The notes under the pieces were generated by a model. The model searched no databases, was not told the DNA's origin, and saw nothing but the letters and a program-made list of their open reading frames with translations. From Hexactinellida sp. DTS-2022 (taxonomy: Eukaryota; Porifera; Hexactinellida): 64,000 nt of DNA. This document shows positions 45,571-55,485 of this stretch, in pieces (position 1 is the first letter of the stretch; every line of letters starts with the position of its first letter). Location: assembly GCA_028753945.1 (NCBI GenBank), contig JAPNXP010000001.1, positions 5,880,501 through 5,944,500 of the forward strand, in the 5' to 3' direction. A program made the translations under genes and the position numbers.

Positions 45571-46455
45571 ATCCATAATAGAGAGACTTCATAATAAGCG
45601 AACTCAACTTAATATGCACCATAGGCGTCGACCATGTCGGGCGGCCGGGGTATTCTCCAGCATGAAAAAATCATTTCCGGGCGGTCACTGTTCTGCCCCG
45701 GCATAAATCTTCCGAAATTGGGTGATATTTTGGTGGTGTTTCGTAATAATTTTGATGGATCTACTATGTATTTCTATTTTTATTGATTCTAAACTCTTGA
45801 GAAAATTTCCTGAATGTTTGGACCCGCTGCGAACATCGCTGGAGAAGTAATCATACGTATAGTTCGACACGTGCCTATTTGGTTCGGGTGAACATATTTA
45901 GACTAAGTTAATTCGAGTGGGACCCAATAAATTTGGTTCGGCTGAACTAAAAATTTTAAATCGATCCATATTACCTCTGCTTGAAAGGTAATTAATTATC
46001 ACAAATCGGTGACAGTCGAAATTCATCCGCGGGAAAGTTTTTTTGCGCTTAGTTCAACGAACCTTTTGATTCGGATGAACCTATTTAGTTGGTCTAGAAC
46101 TATACTAATTAGGTTCGGCCGAACTTAATTCGATCAGTTAAATTAAAGAATGCAATGCATGTGTTGTGTCAGAAAGTTTAATAGAAATCGATTTAGCGGA
46201 AATTTTCATCAAAGGTAAAACCGACTTTTTGGAAAAAAGTTACGCAATAGGCAAACAACTTTTCGGAAAACACATTATACTAGGTGAAATTTTAAAAATT
46301 TCATAACTCGCTCCGGCATGATTATCCGAAAATGGGAAAGTTCGACGCCACTCTATGTAAGTTGTTAAATTGGGACCTTAGGGCTTGTGTATTAAAAGAT
46401 CTTCACATTAAGCTAACGAAATTTGTTCACATTAAGCAGACCTGACTGTATTGAG
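45571..46455. repeat. Degraded inverted-repeat element with ggttcg-type motifs
   Basis: Repeats of ttcgggtgaac, gttcggctgaac and ggttcggccgaac occur at 45880-46130. The right end tcacattaagcagacctgac resembles a pogo-class end. A cataggcgtcgac hAT fragment sits at 45613-45700. No protein. Confidence 0.4.
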
Positions 46456-46468
46456 AGTCAGCTTCGGG

Positions 46469-46647
46469 CAGTGGCGGCGCGAGGGTGGGACCAGGTGGGA
46501 CCTGTGCACCAACCGGATTTCGAGCGTGCCCCACTTGATGCCTCACCCCAGGTGGGGTACAGGCTTAAAGTTATTTAGTGTGCACACCTGAGGTAGGCTG
46601 TGTCCCACTTGTGCTCCACCAGTTGCGCCTCGCTAGCACCATCACTG
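46469..46647. mobile_element. hAT-type MITE, 179 bp
   Basis: Starts cagtggcggcgcgagg and ends with the imperfect mirror cctcgctagcaccatcactg. The flanks gcttcggg and gtttcggg are an 8-bp duplication with one change. Confidence 0.75.
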
Positions 46648-46779
46648 GTTTCGGGTGAAGAAAAGATACTGTTGAGAGTTCCTTATACAGATAAACATTC
46701 ATTGTAATTTGTCTCTATATACCATGTATTCATTGCTAACTGCTCCTTATTTTCGTATTTCCTTTCAAAGCGGATCCGG

Positions 46780-47790
46780 ATCCTGCCGGATCAAAAAAAG
46801 TGGACCCAGTCATCTCTAGCCCAGATAGACTTGATTGTCTGCGCTGGAAGCAAACCCTAGGGGGCAGAGATCACATAGCGCGTTGACTTTTGCGAGCGTA
46901 CCCGAATCTCTCTTATCAGCAGAAGAGAGGCATTAGAGCAGCGACTTCACGGAGGTGAAAGTGGGAGAGGTGCCGCCATTCTCGAGCACCGTGACTTCGT
47001 ATGAGGGACAGCAGGTCACGTTTGATCTGTAGAAGGACACAGGGGCACTGCCGACTCTTCCCTTGTAACCATCGTGTCGTAGACCTTAATGTAATGTCCT
47101 ACCCCGCCAGCACGCACCTCTACTGCAGCACCGCCAGGCAGAGGATGGCGTAGGCGAAGGAGTGGGAGATCAGCTTGTCCTCGCATCCCTCTACCGCGAT
47201 AGATATGACCGCGACTCCACACAGTAGTCCGGGAGGTAGTCGAATGCCATGTCTGGGAGGAGGTCCGGGCTTCAGAGGATAACATACCCGTCCTCATAGC
47301 TTGTGGAAAACGCGGACTTATTCACCTCGACAAGCTGGGTCACATTCTCGCGGAGGTGCTTCCCCTTATACATTTTCCACTCGGGGGAGGCAGCACTGGG
47401 TCCAGCAGCAGCTTGTCGAGGGTGTTGACCTCAATGAAAGGGTGCGAGGAGCCGCTATTAGTTGCCGCATGCCCTGGGGAGTTGAACACGAGCATGTGGT
47501 GCAGATAGGAGCTCTCGGAGGGCCGCAGCACCTCCTTCAACAAGTCTCCGTTCCTCTCCCATGGGGTGACGCCGGTCCCGCCTGCTCAGAGCACTCCGTT
47601 TGCCCAGTGCTCGATGATACAAAGACTGCCGGAGTTCCTAGTGAAGTCCTGCAGGTGCTCTATCCTGTCCGGGTCCACCTGCCAGAGGCTGATCACCTGG
47701 GAGGAGGCGGTCAAGACAAGCGAGTGGCATGGATTGTTGTACCAGTAAGCGTGCTGGTGCAGACAGGACACGCCCAGGTGGTGTGTTTGT
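46780..47790 (-). pseudogene. GC-rich gene relic, function not recognised
   Basis: A block of about 1 kb with much higher GC than its surroundings. Minus-strand frames give coherent but broken protein: HAYWYNNPCHSLVLTASS, then QVISLWQVDPDRIEHLQDF, HPFIEVNTLDKLLLDPVLP and, further on, CPSYEVTVLENGGTS. The first pieces resemble a WD40 blade (LVLTASS...ISLWQ), but I cannot name the family. The frame changes repeatedly with no convincing GT..AG introns, so I read it as a decayed copy of a coding gene. A tandem pair of a 34-bp block (gctttcaggtctccttagta...) follows at about 47797-47868. Confidence 0.4.
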
Positions 47791-47946
47791 CCGCTTTCAG
47801 CTTTCAGGTCTCCTTAGTATTGAATTATGTATCGCTTTCAGGTCTCCTTAGTATTGAATTATGTATCGTTATATTGTGTTAATATCATAGCCGGCTATGG
47901 TATTATAGCCTATGGTTAATATAACAATATACGTACTACTTTTCTA

Positions 47947-48474
47947 CTCTGACCGGCCCAAATTATTACAACATCAATATTAGGAATTCATATATTCAAG
48001 CTTCTAGTAGTATAATAACATTAGTAGATGCTTCAAAATATATGTTGACATAAAATGATATGTTAAGTACATAATAAAATGGCAAAATATTTGTATTTAA
48101 TTTTTGTGGAGATGTTAAACTCATTAACTATATAATTAGCTAATTAAATATATAATTTCTGATCATTATGAGGTAATTAGATATACAAATTCTGATTTCA
48201 GATTTAAATACTACATAGTCTAATTACTCTAAGTGTACAATTACTATTGATTACGAGATACACCCACATTTCCACCAGTGGCAAGTGTTAGGGACACTTA
48301 TGCCACTTCATGGATATTGTTAAAATTAACTTAAAATAGCAATGTTATGAAGTTTAGAATCATAGCAATCTATTTAAGGTTGGTTAGAGTAGTTTAAACA
48401 GCCATCAACAAATTATTTGAAGCATATTATTTCTGGAATATAATTACTGTTCAAATACTTTTGGCCGGTCAGTG
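47947..48474. mobile_element. Tc1/mariner-type MITE, 528 bp
   Basis: Ends ctctgaccggcccaaatta and caaatacttttggccggtca are inverted, with TA on both sides (47945-47946, 48475-48476). It is related to 60972-62125 by the ggccggtcagtg end and the agtagatgcttcaa block. Confidence 0.78.
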
Positions 48475-48490
48475 TATGTAGTATATGTAG

Positions 48491-48608
48491 TGGGCTGAAA
48501 TGAATATTCGAAAAGAACAAACCTTTTCTAAACGAACGAATATTCGAATATTCGTTCAATCATTTTCGAACAAATATTAGAATATTCGGTATATTCGTTT
48601 CAGCCCTA
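48491..48608. mobile_element. hAT-type MITE, 118 bp
   Basis: Ends tgggctgaaatgaatattcg and gtatattcgtttcagcccta are inverted. It is a short relative of 13828-14475. The flanks atatgtag and ctatgtag differ at one base. Confidence 0.78.
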
Positions 48609-48627
48609 CTATGTAGCATGAATCGTT

Positions 48628-48722
48628 AGTGGCGGTGCAAGTCAGCCACAACTGGTGGGATATACTTAAATTCAGGTGGGCACAAGTCCCACCTGACCCC
48701 ACCCTCGCGCCACCTCTGGAAT
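48628..48722. mobile_element. Short hAT MITE relic
   Basis: tagtggcggtgcaagtcag and ctcgcgccacctctgg are mirrored, with a caggtgggcacaagtccc centre. No clean duplication. Confidence 0.5.
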
Positions 48723-48868
48723 TGTGTCATGCGATCAGAGAAACTCGACGTAATTAGTACAATTTCCGATTCTCAGGCTTGTATTATAATCAACATTTAA
48801 TTAATTAACACGTAAAGGGGGAAGTTGATCTGAAATCTATATTGGAGCGTATACGGAAAACTAATTAG

Positions 48869-49333
48869 CACTATTGCCTTGGGAATGGAATTTCCGTTCC
48901 CATTCCCATCAGAGTTGGAATCGGGTCCACTTTTCAGAACCCGACCCGACCCGACCCGAACCCGACCCGAATCCGAAGTGTATATAAGTGTAGATATTCG
49001 AACTGATCAACTTCGAACCCGAACCCGACCCGAACCCGTTTCTAAATCCGAATCTTAATCCGAACCCGACCCATCCGAGAAACCCGAACTCGATTCCAAC
49101 TCTGATTCCCATCCCATTCCCATAGGAATCCCCATAAGGAATCCCATAGGGGAGTATAATATATACATAAAAACGAATTTAATTACTAAAGCAGATTCGT
49201 ATCAATAGCAAATCCTATATTAATTAAGGATGACCAAATGAAACCATATTCGAATATCCCTGGGGATTCCCATGGGGATCCCCACAGGGGAAATTCTGAT
49301 TCCCATTCCCATCCCATTCCCACGGCAACCCTG
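48869..49333. mobile_element. hAT-type MITE, 465 bp, with nested insertion
   Basis: Ends cactattgccttgggaatgg and ccattcccacggcaaccctg are inverted. The 8-bp duplication ctaattag lies at 48861-48868 and 49334-49341. It contains many attcccat repeats, one of which is the target of the nested element. Confidence 0.85.
48910..49104. mobile_element. hAT-type MITE nested in another, 195 bp
   Basis: Ends cagagttggaatcgggt and actcgattccaactctg are inverted. The 8-bp duplication attcccat lies at 48902-48909 and 49105-49112. The interior repeats cccgacccga. Confidence 0.87.
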
Positions 49334-49461
49334 CTAATTAGTGTGCAACGACAATCACTATATTAATATTCGTGCATATATACTAGCGTATACACACGAT
49401 AAAGTGTTCTGCTAATGGAATTCAGTTAAATTCCCCAAATGTATCCTATTTAATTTGAGTA

Positions 49462-49811
49462 CAATATAGTCCGGTTATATCGAAGTGGATATATCGAAAT
49501 TCCGCATATTTCGAAGTAATTTTTATCCCCATGACCTGGAATGCATTAATTATTGTTCGATTATATCGAAATCAAAATTTCCAATTTTCGAAAGCAAACA
49601 CCAATACGTAAACATTCTACAATATTCAACCAAAGATGAAGATGTTTGATTATCAAATCAAATTGTTTCTTTACACGTTAGTTTAAATGTTTATAACGAA
49701 ATCCGAAATCAATTTGGAAATTTATCTCGCATATAGCGAATTCGCTTATAACGAATTTCGGTTATATCGAAGTAAGAGTCCCTTCGACTTCGATATAACG
49801 GGAGTTGACTG
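49462..49811. mobile_element. pogo/Tigger-class MITE, 350 bp
   Basis: The right end gatataacgggagttgactg precedes TA (49812-49813). The left end caatatagtccggttatatc is its diverged mirror after TA. Both share ttatatcgaag inward. Confidence 0.7.
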
Positions 49812-49984
49812 TATATTTATTATCAATACATAATGAATGAATGGCATAAACTCATGATGGTTTAAGATAGAAAGAATCTTGAAATTTATCAATAGTTCCT
49901 TCATAGATTTTTCTCGTACCAACTTGTTAAATGAGTCTAAACACCATGAGGCGCGTTCATGACATGGTTAATAAATCTAAAATT

Positions 49985-50096
49985 GCAGCCTGTGCCGAAA
50001 GTATTACACTTTCGAGGCACTTCTAGTTACCCAATCACCAAATGTAGTACCTCCACAGGGAATTGCGGCGTCCGACTCGTCATAAGCTGCAATTTT
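49985..50096. mobile_element. MITE with aaattgcagc ends
   Basis: Copy of the family at 27369-27477: taaaattgcagcctgtgcc and cataagctgcaattttgg are mirrored, with gtagtacctccacaggga inside. Confidence 0.65.
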
Positions 50097-50204
50097 GGAT
50101 ATTTATCTTGTTTTCTCCTCAGTTGTACAATACATAACAAGTATTATTCAATAATTTTTGAAATCTAATTGGGCATATTGCTTTATATCGTTGAGAAATT
50201 TTTA

Positions 50205-50290
50205 AGCCTATTTATGACATAATACATGTTAAAAGTACTAATTAAACCGCTTACCAACCGCGAAGAATTTGGTGTGTGGTTGTGTTCTGC
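50205..50290 (+). mobile_element. Helitron 3' end relic
   Basis: cctatttatgacataatac, then accaaccgcgaagaatttgg and gtgtgtggttgtgttctgcc match the terminal hairpin of 10813-11441. One arm is decayed. It lies about 50 bases upstream of the dynein gene. Confidence 0.6.
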
Positions 50291-50343
50291 CTAGACGAAT
50301 TTTCTATTAATTTTGGTCTTCCATTAGTCGGTAATTATATACA

Positions 50344-50685
50344 ATGGATGATTACCAACAATCTGAGGAGAGCACGTTCGTGGCTGACGAGGTTTCCCAG
50401 ATCATAAAGGAGACTGTAGATGGGGTTATTGGACAGAATAACTACGTCCACAATCGAGTCAACCAGTGGACATCCTCCATCATGGAGCAGTGTCTTGCGC
50501 AACTCACAAAACTTGGCAAACCTTTTAAGTACATCGTAACAGGAGTGGTTATGCAGAAGAACGGAGCTGGCCTGCACACGGCATCCAACTGCTACTGGGA
50601 CAACTCCACTGATGGAAGCTGCACCATTCGATGGGAGAATAAGACGATGCACGTCATTATAACCATATTCGGTGTCGCTATATGA
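50344..50685 (+). CDS. DYNLT1: Dynein light chain Tctex-type 1
   Basis: 113 residues, start ATG to TGA, no intron. [51 protein letters not shown] and [15 protein letters not shown], then [14 protein letters not shown], match the animal Tctex1 light chain end to end at its usual length. The protein is a homodimer that binds dynein intermediate chains and cargo adaptors in the cytoplasmic dynein motor, and occurs in axonemal dyneins. The frame is intact and of normal composition, so I read it as a working gene. There is no poly-A tract or target duplication to mark a recent retrocopy, though an old one cannot be excluded. A Helitron relic sits just upstream, so the promoter must be short or partly element-derived. 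Confidence 0.93.
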   Translation: MDDYQQSEESTFVADEVSQIIKETVDGVIGQNNYVHNRVNQWTSSIMEQCLAQLTKLGKPFKYIVTGVVMQKNGAGLHTASNCYWDNSTDGSCTIRWENKTMHVIITIFGVAI

Positions 50686-50813
50686 TTGCTTAAACGCTTT
50701 ACACTTAAACTGACATGTATTATTTACTCTCTTTCTTATGTTACTTGATTTTATTCATTGATTTTATTAGCAAAGTATTGATCAAGCATTAGTTTGCTGG
50801 AAATATTATATTA

Positions 50814-50906
50814 ACGAACCTTTGGGTCTCGGTCGCTTTGCTACGGTTCGGTGCTTCATGCATCAATTGACGACAGCTGCGCGCCAGTGCGCGGCCTTAC
50901 TACCTT
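50814..50906. repeat. Stem-loop-rich dispersed repeat, copy 2
   Basis: gggtctcggtcgctttgcta, then ggttcggtgct and a gcgcgccagtgcgcggc hairpin; relatives at 28894-28990 and 55355-55485. It lies about 130 bases after the dynein stop. Confidence 0.55.
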
Positions 50907-51102
50907 TCAAACTAATCATTTAGAATTCTACATATCTATGGTGTATTAAGTATATTCCTCATAAAGTCCCCTTAATATGAATGCTACACAATGTAATTAG
51001 TTTGGGAAATTAAAATTCTCATATTTATAGCTCAATAAATTTTAGTTACACGATAAGGATAGCTCGAATCTAAATAATACAAAAAAATTCAATAGAATAG
51101 AC

Positions 51103-51225
51103 CAGGTGTGTCAAACTCGATTCGAATAGTGGGGCCATATTCCAGATATTTTAATGGATTGCGGGCCACATCTGAGCAACCGGCGGGCCATAAATGGCCC
51201 ACGGCCCACCAGTTTGACACGCCTG
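51103..51225. mobile_element. hAT-type MITE, 123 bp, with 8-bp TSD
   Basis: Ends caggtgtgtcaaactcg and agtttgacacgcctg are inverted. The duplication gaatagac lies at 51095-51102 and 51226-51233. The internal gcgggcca pair adds to the stem. Confidence 0.9.
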
Positions 51226-51560
51226 GAATAGACAAATGATTGATCATTGATTGGTTAGATCATAGCCTACTATACATAAGGCCTCACAGTAAATATGATA
51301 TCTGGACCAGGGATGCGGTCGCCGCCGGGAAACGAAAATTATGGTATTGCAATTTTAGATCAAATATAGTGACTTACTGCTTAAAAACAGCTACCTCAAT
51401 AACTAGCAACTGTAATAAAGTAATACGTATACTCTCATTATACCATTAATCTTGTTACTTTGTGAGTTTGAATACAGTCACATAACATACACAATACAGA
51501 AACTACTAGAAAACCTCTATTTACTCTGGTAGATAAGACAACTAACTCGTATCTAAATAA

Positions 51561-54460
51561 TCAGGAATCGAACTTTTTCAATTTCCGCTTTTCTAATCCC
51601 TTTAAAGTAAGGCTCGAATTGTAATTCTTGACAAGATTTGCAATTAGACAATTTGCTTCACTCCGAATGAGACTTGATAGAATGGTTGAACCTTTCACAT
51701 TACAAGAAGGACAAGTAGTTCTCCAACCTTCAAAACCACTATCAAGACCAGTTAGGGAGCCAAAAGCAAGTGTTACTAAAATCTTTCTAGTTTGACCTTC
51801 TATCAACAGGGGCATAAGTTCACTATTACTTTGGATTATAGTTAGAATCTTCCAAACAATAATTAAAGATTCCAATGCAAGCTCTGAAGGATACTTTAGA
51901 CCACCACGATCAGAAAGCTGCAGTAGTTGGTACCGGAATTCGAAGGATTCATCTACTAGAATATCTTTGTCGATAATTAAAAGATCTCGGCATATTAAGC
52001 ACGGTGAAGAATGCTTAAGGTATTGGTAGGCAGCATACCCAGCAATAAAATCTAGTGACTGGAGTGTTGGGGTATCGCACTCAATGGCTGATACATCTGA
52101 TAGAGCAACAAGAAAAGGATCAATGTAAATTTCTGTATCTGTATGCACGCTATAAATGGGAGAGAAAGACTGAATAAATTCCTCCATAGAAATCTGGCTG
52201 GATGGTTGAGTGTTGGTATTAGAAAATAGAGTTAATAGATTGGAGATCTTCAAACGACGTTCAGCTTCTAAAATTTGAAGGTACGAAACATGGTAATTTG
52301 ATCCAGACATCATTTGATAAAGTCCGAAATGGTGCTCTAGTGGATCTGTCTGTAAGAAACGTGTTAAAATGTAAACATATCCACATTGTCCAGTTAGATA
52401 ATTAACTATTTGAGGGAGTACAATGCACGCGTGTCTTAAGCTTGTAAAAGTTTGCTTGCTCAATTTGCCATCTTTCAAAGAGTGTGATTCCCAAGTCTCT
52501 AGCCAATTTACTATCCTGGTTAAAAAGATAAAGCGTTCATCATTAACTGTGAAAGGGCGACATGAAGAATCATTTAAACGAATAAGCTTATATGGAACAT
52601 TTACATTAAACATGTTCCATAACGTGAGTAGAATTTTACGAAACTAGAGGTGTTTGTTTTCAACTCACTGCAACGTTGATCATTTTGGAGAGCTAGAGCA
52701 GCAATCGTGGACTCATGGATTACTTTCAGGACTAATTTGACATTTTGGCATTCCAATACAGAAGGATAACATGATTTAAATGTCAACCGCGGGGCTAATT
52801 TTGCAAGACTCTCCTTCTCTGAGCTATAAAGGGCGCGTACATCTTGGAAAGAAGCGCAGCACACCTTTAAAGGAAATGAACAATAATAAAATCGAATATC
52901 GTCAAAATCGGGTTAGAAAAAAAACTTATAACTGGACTTCAGATTTAGCCAATTGTTTCGTACAGATTTCAAAATATGGACGAAATCGAAAGTGAGATAC
53001 AGAGGCCTGTTAGGAACACAAGGATGAGGTACACAAGTTTCAAGATTACCAACAGGAGAGAATAGTTTGAATAACTTGACGTTAAGAGGATAGTTATCTG
53101 TTGAGATTACATCCACACATAAACCACAAGTTTCGATATCTTTAATACAAGCGAGTATGATGGGGAATATCTTCTCAGCGGAAAGAGAGGCACATGGTAA
53201 TAGACGAACTATAGTAGACCATTTTTTCTGGAGACTTGATACCATAATAGCGAATACAGTCTTTATTGGATCTTCTGGGCTTAGACTAGAACCATATATC
53301 TTGCCTCCTTTATATGTGACATCAGATTTTACGTGAATTTCGTCCATTTGCATAACGATATGTTTCTCAGCTTCAGTGAAAGAATTTGTCGCTGCTTGAG
53401 GAAAGGAAAGAATTCACACTCAAGTCCGAATGAAGAATACAACTTCTCCAAAGTGTTGACATGAGGCAGAGATAGACAAGCCATTTGTTGAAGATACTTA
53501 TAACATGCTGGTGAAATTAAATGTGCTTTAAGTGCCATAACCTGTGTGAGGATGTTGTAACTCCGCCTGTTTTTGGGTACAATACTGTTTTCAAGCTGAC
53601 ATTGGATGAATTGAAGCCTGGATATTTCGAGGGAATCAGTTAATTCAATTAATTAACTCTAATTCACCATTAGATGAAAGTACTTTGTTAATGAGTAGTT
53701 GGATATTGTCCTTCGCTAAAGATAAAGTCTCATTAACGGTCTTTGAAACAGATTCTGTGGACAGAACAGGACGAGGGGATATAGAAATCTCACAGAGAAT
53801 TGATTCAAGGTGTCGTATATCGCTGATTGAGAAAATTGGAATTGGTAAAATTTCTCCATTACGATAAGCTCAAACTGACAAATCGAAGGACACTAATATA
53901 TGGGTGTTGACAATGATATTGTGTTCTGTCAGTAGAGGTAGCATATATATTAGACTATGATCATCTGGGTACCATAAAGACCATGTTTTAGGTAGGGTAA
54001 GCAAATGTTACTTAGCTTGGATATCCTGGAAACAATTGATCTGATATTTCTCTTTCTCTTTGCTCTCAGATGCCAAGCTAAGTGTTAATGCTTCATTGAA
54101 CATTTCCTCATCTTTTGAGGTAGGTGACACAGATCTGCGCTTTTTGGAGCTAATAGATTGAAGGGTGTCCTGTTAGAAAAACTGGAACGGCATCATCTAT
54201 TAGCTTTGGGTTGACTCTTGGAATTTCACGATAAGTACCATCTCCGTTTGGAACTTTGTGAGTATACTCAACATCCTCCTGGCGAAAATGATTTACACAC
54301 ACATAAACCCCCTTGAATGATTGTAAATCGTCTCTCCGAAGAACCTGAAGCCATCTGTGTCTTAGGTCATCTGGTTTAGTAGGTAGTTTAAAAACTGGGA
54401 GACGGTGATCGTCGTTGTAGTTGATTTTGCATCCGAAAACGGCACAACTTGTTGGGCATC
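51561..54460 (-). pseudogene. P-element transposase (THAP9-like), frame-damaged
   Basis: In order on the minus strand. A THAP zinc finger lies at about 54460-54160: CAVFGCKINYNDD, HRWLQVLRRDD, CVNHF and the closing AVPVF. 53538-53353 is an unassigned linker. 53390-52913 is the RNase H-like core with MDEIHVKSD, ISTDNYPLN and FDFVHILKSVRNNWLN. 52864-52601 follows. 52613-51561 is the C-terminal half with TDPLEHHFGLYQMMSGSN and LQILEAERRLKISNLL. It would bind the terminal repeats through the THAP finger and cut out the element. Neighbouring pieces are in different frames at about 53350 and 52610. At least the first looks like a frameshift rather than an intron, so the copy is probably dead though not very old. 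Confidence 0.85.
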
Positions 54461-54730
54461 GTTAGAAAAAAACTAATAAATTAATGGTAGTAGCATAAAT
54501 CAATTTATAAGGTTAATTAATTAATAGGGAAATGGGCTCTGTAGGGGTATTGTACTAATGGGAATGACATAAATAAATAACAAGATGGATTATTTAGCTG
54601 TAGAGCGTAATAAAAGTATAAATTTGCTGTGTATGTTATATACCATAAACCACTTATTTATATTATGGGTGAATAACAACACAAAATTCTAAAATTAGCT
54701 TTGTGGTTAATATGCATATTTTTCGATATA

Positions 54731-54914
54731 CAGGTAAACCTCCCAAAGCGGCACCCATCGGGAGAATGATTTTGTGCCGCTTCTCGGAGGTTGCCGCTTT
54801 GGGAGGTTGCTCGTAAGGTAAAACTCCCAAAGCGGCACCCATCGGGAGAATGATTTTGTGCCGCTTCTCGGAGGTTGCCGCTACTCGGAGGTGCCGCTTT
54901 GGGAGGTTTACCTG
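54731..54914. mobile_element. pogo-class MITE inside the P element, 184 bp
   Basis: Ends caggtaaacctcccaaagcg and cgctttgggaggtttacctg are perfect mirrors, with TA at 54729-54730 and 54915-54916. The inner half is a tandem duplication of a block containing catcgggagaatgattttg. Perfect ends imply a recent insertion. Confidence 0.85.
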
Positions 54915-55063
54915 TATATCGACTGCTAGTCACCGGAATATCTGTTTTTAAGCGGAATGTCACTAAATTTGATAAAAAATTGCAATTTCGTTTCCCGGCG
55001 GCGACCGCATCCCTGGTCCAGATTTCATACATTACTGTGAGGCCTTATGTATAGTAGGCTATG

Positions 55064-55354
55064 GTTAGATGAATTTATTTTGACTCGATCAGATTCCAGC
55101 CTCTGAAATATTTCTATTATGCAGTCTATTTATACTAATTGAATAAAGTCTAGCAATTCCATACTAACAAACCCTCGAATTTAATTGGCCAACATATTTT
55201 GTCACCTTTGGATGGAAATGCGAATATTTCTCTTCCTAAACCAATAGATCGTTGTCGCAGTACAAAATTAATGCCCCTGTATAAAATTTTCAGCTTTCTA
55301 GGACTCGTAGTCTTTCCAATTAATTCAGAACAAACACACACCAATTGCGTTTTA
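55064..55354. other. No gene recognised
   Basis: The short minus-strand frame at 55150-55344 matches no protein. Parts resemble the gcattaattttgtactgcg block near 44630, so it is probably repeat-derived. Confidence 0.4.
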
Positions 55355-55485
55355 ATATAAGAGCCCTTCGGTCTCGGTCGCTTCGCGACGGATCACTCTC
55401 TCACAAAGTTGCTTCGCGACTTTTGTTCGTTCGTGTTAGGCACTACGCGATACAATTAACGGCCGCTTTGCGGCCTTTCCCTCCC
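55355..55485. repeat. Stem-loop-rich dispersed repeat, copy 3 (longest)
   Basis: cccttcggtctcggtcgctt, then gcgacggatcac, a nested agttgcttcgcgactt hairpin, and ggccgctttgcggcc. It is 35-40 bp longer than the other copies because of the inserted hairpin. Confidence 0.6.

Larger units (their letters stand above)
51261..55063 (-). mobile_element. P element, 3.8 kb
   Basis: Long terminal inverted repeats of about 130 bp: catagcctactatacataag at 51261 and its exact mirror ending 55063. They continue through gcctcacagtaa, gaccagggatgcggtcgc and gccgggaaacg. The first bases (CA...ACATAAGG) resemble the Drosophila P terminus. gttagat flanks both sides (51254-51260, 55064-55070), close to the 8-bp duplication of P elements. 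The interior encodes a THAP-domain transposase on the minus strand. One MITE insertion is present (54731-54914). Confidence 0.88.

Noticed and set aside
47301-47882. Longest plus-strand frame (193 codons) in the GC-rich island
   Set aside because: The minus-strand frames have more protein-like composition; the plus frame is probably their shadow.
50335-50652. Open frame antisense to the dynein light chain gene (105 codons)
   Set aside because: It is the shadow of a strongly conserved coding frame; its translation has no family features.
52610-52680. A 25-base GT..AG interval joining two P-transposase frames as a micro-intron
   Set aside because: Animal introns this short are not expected; a frameshift in a decaying copy explains it more simply.
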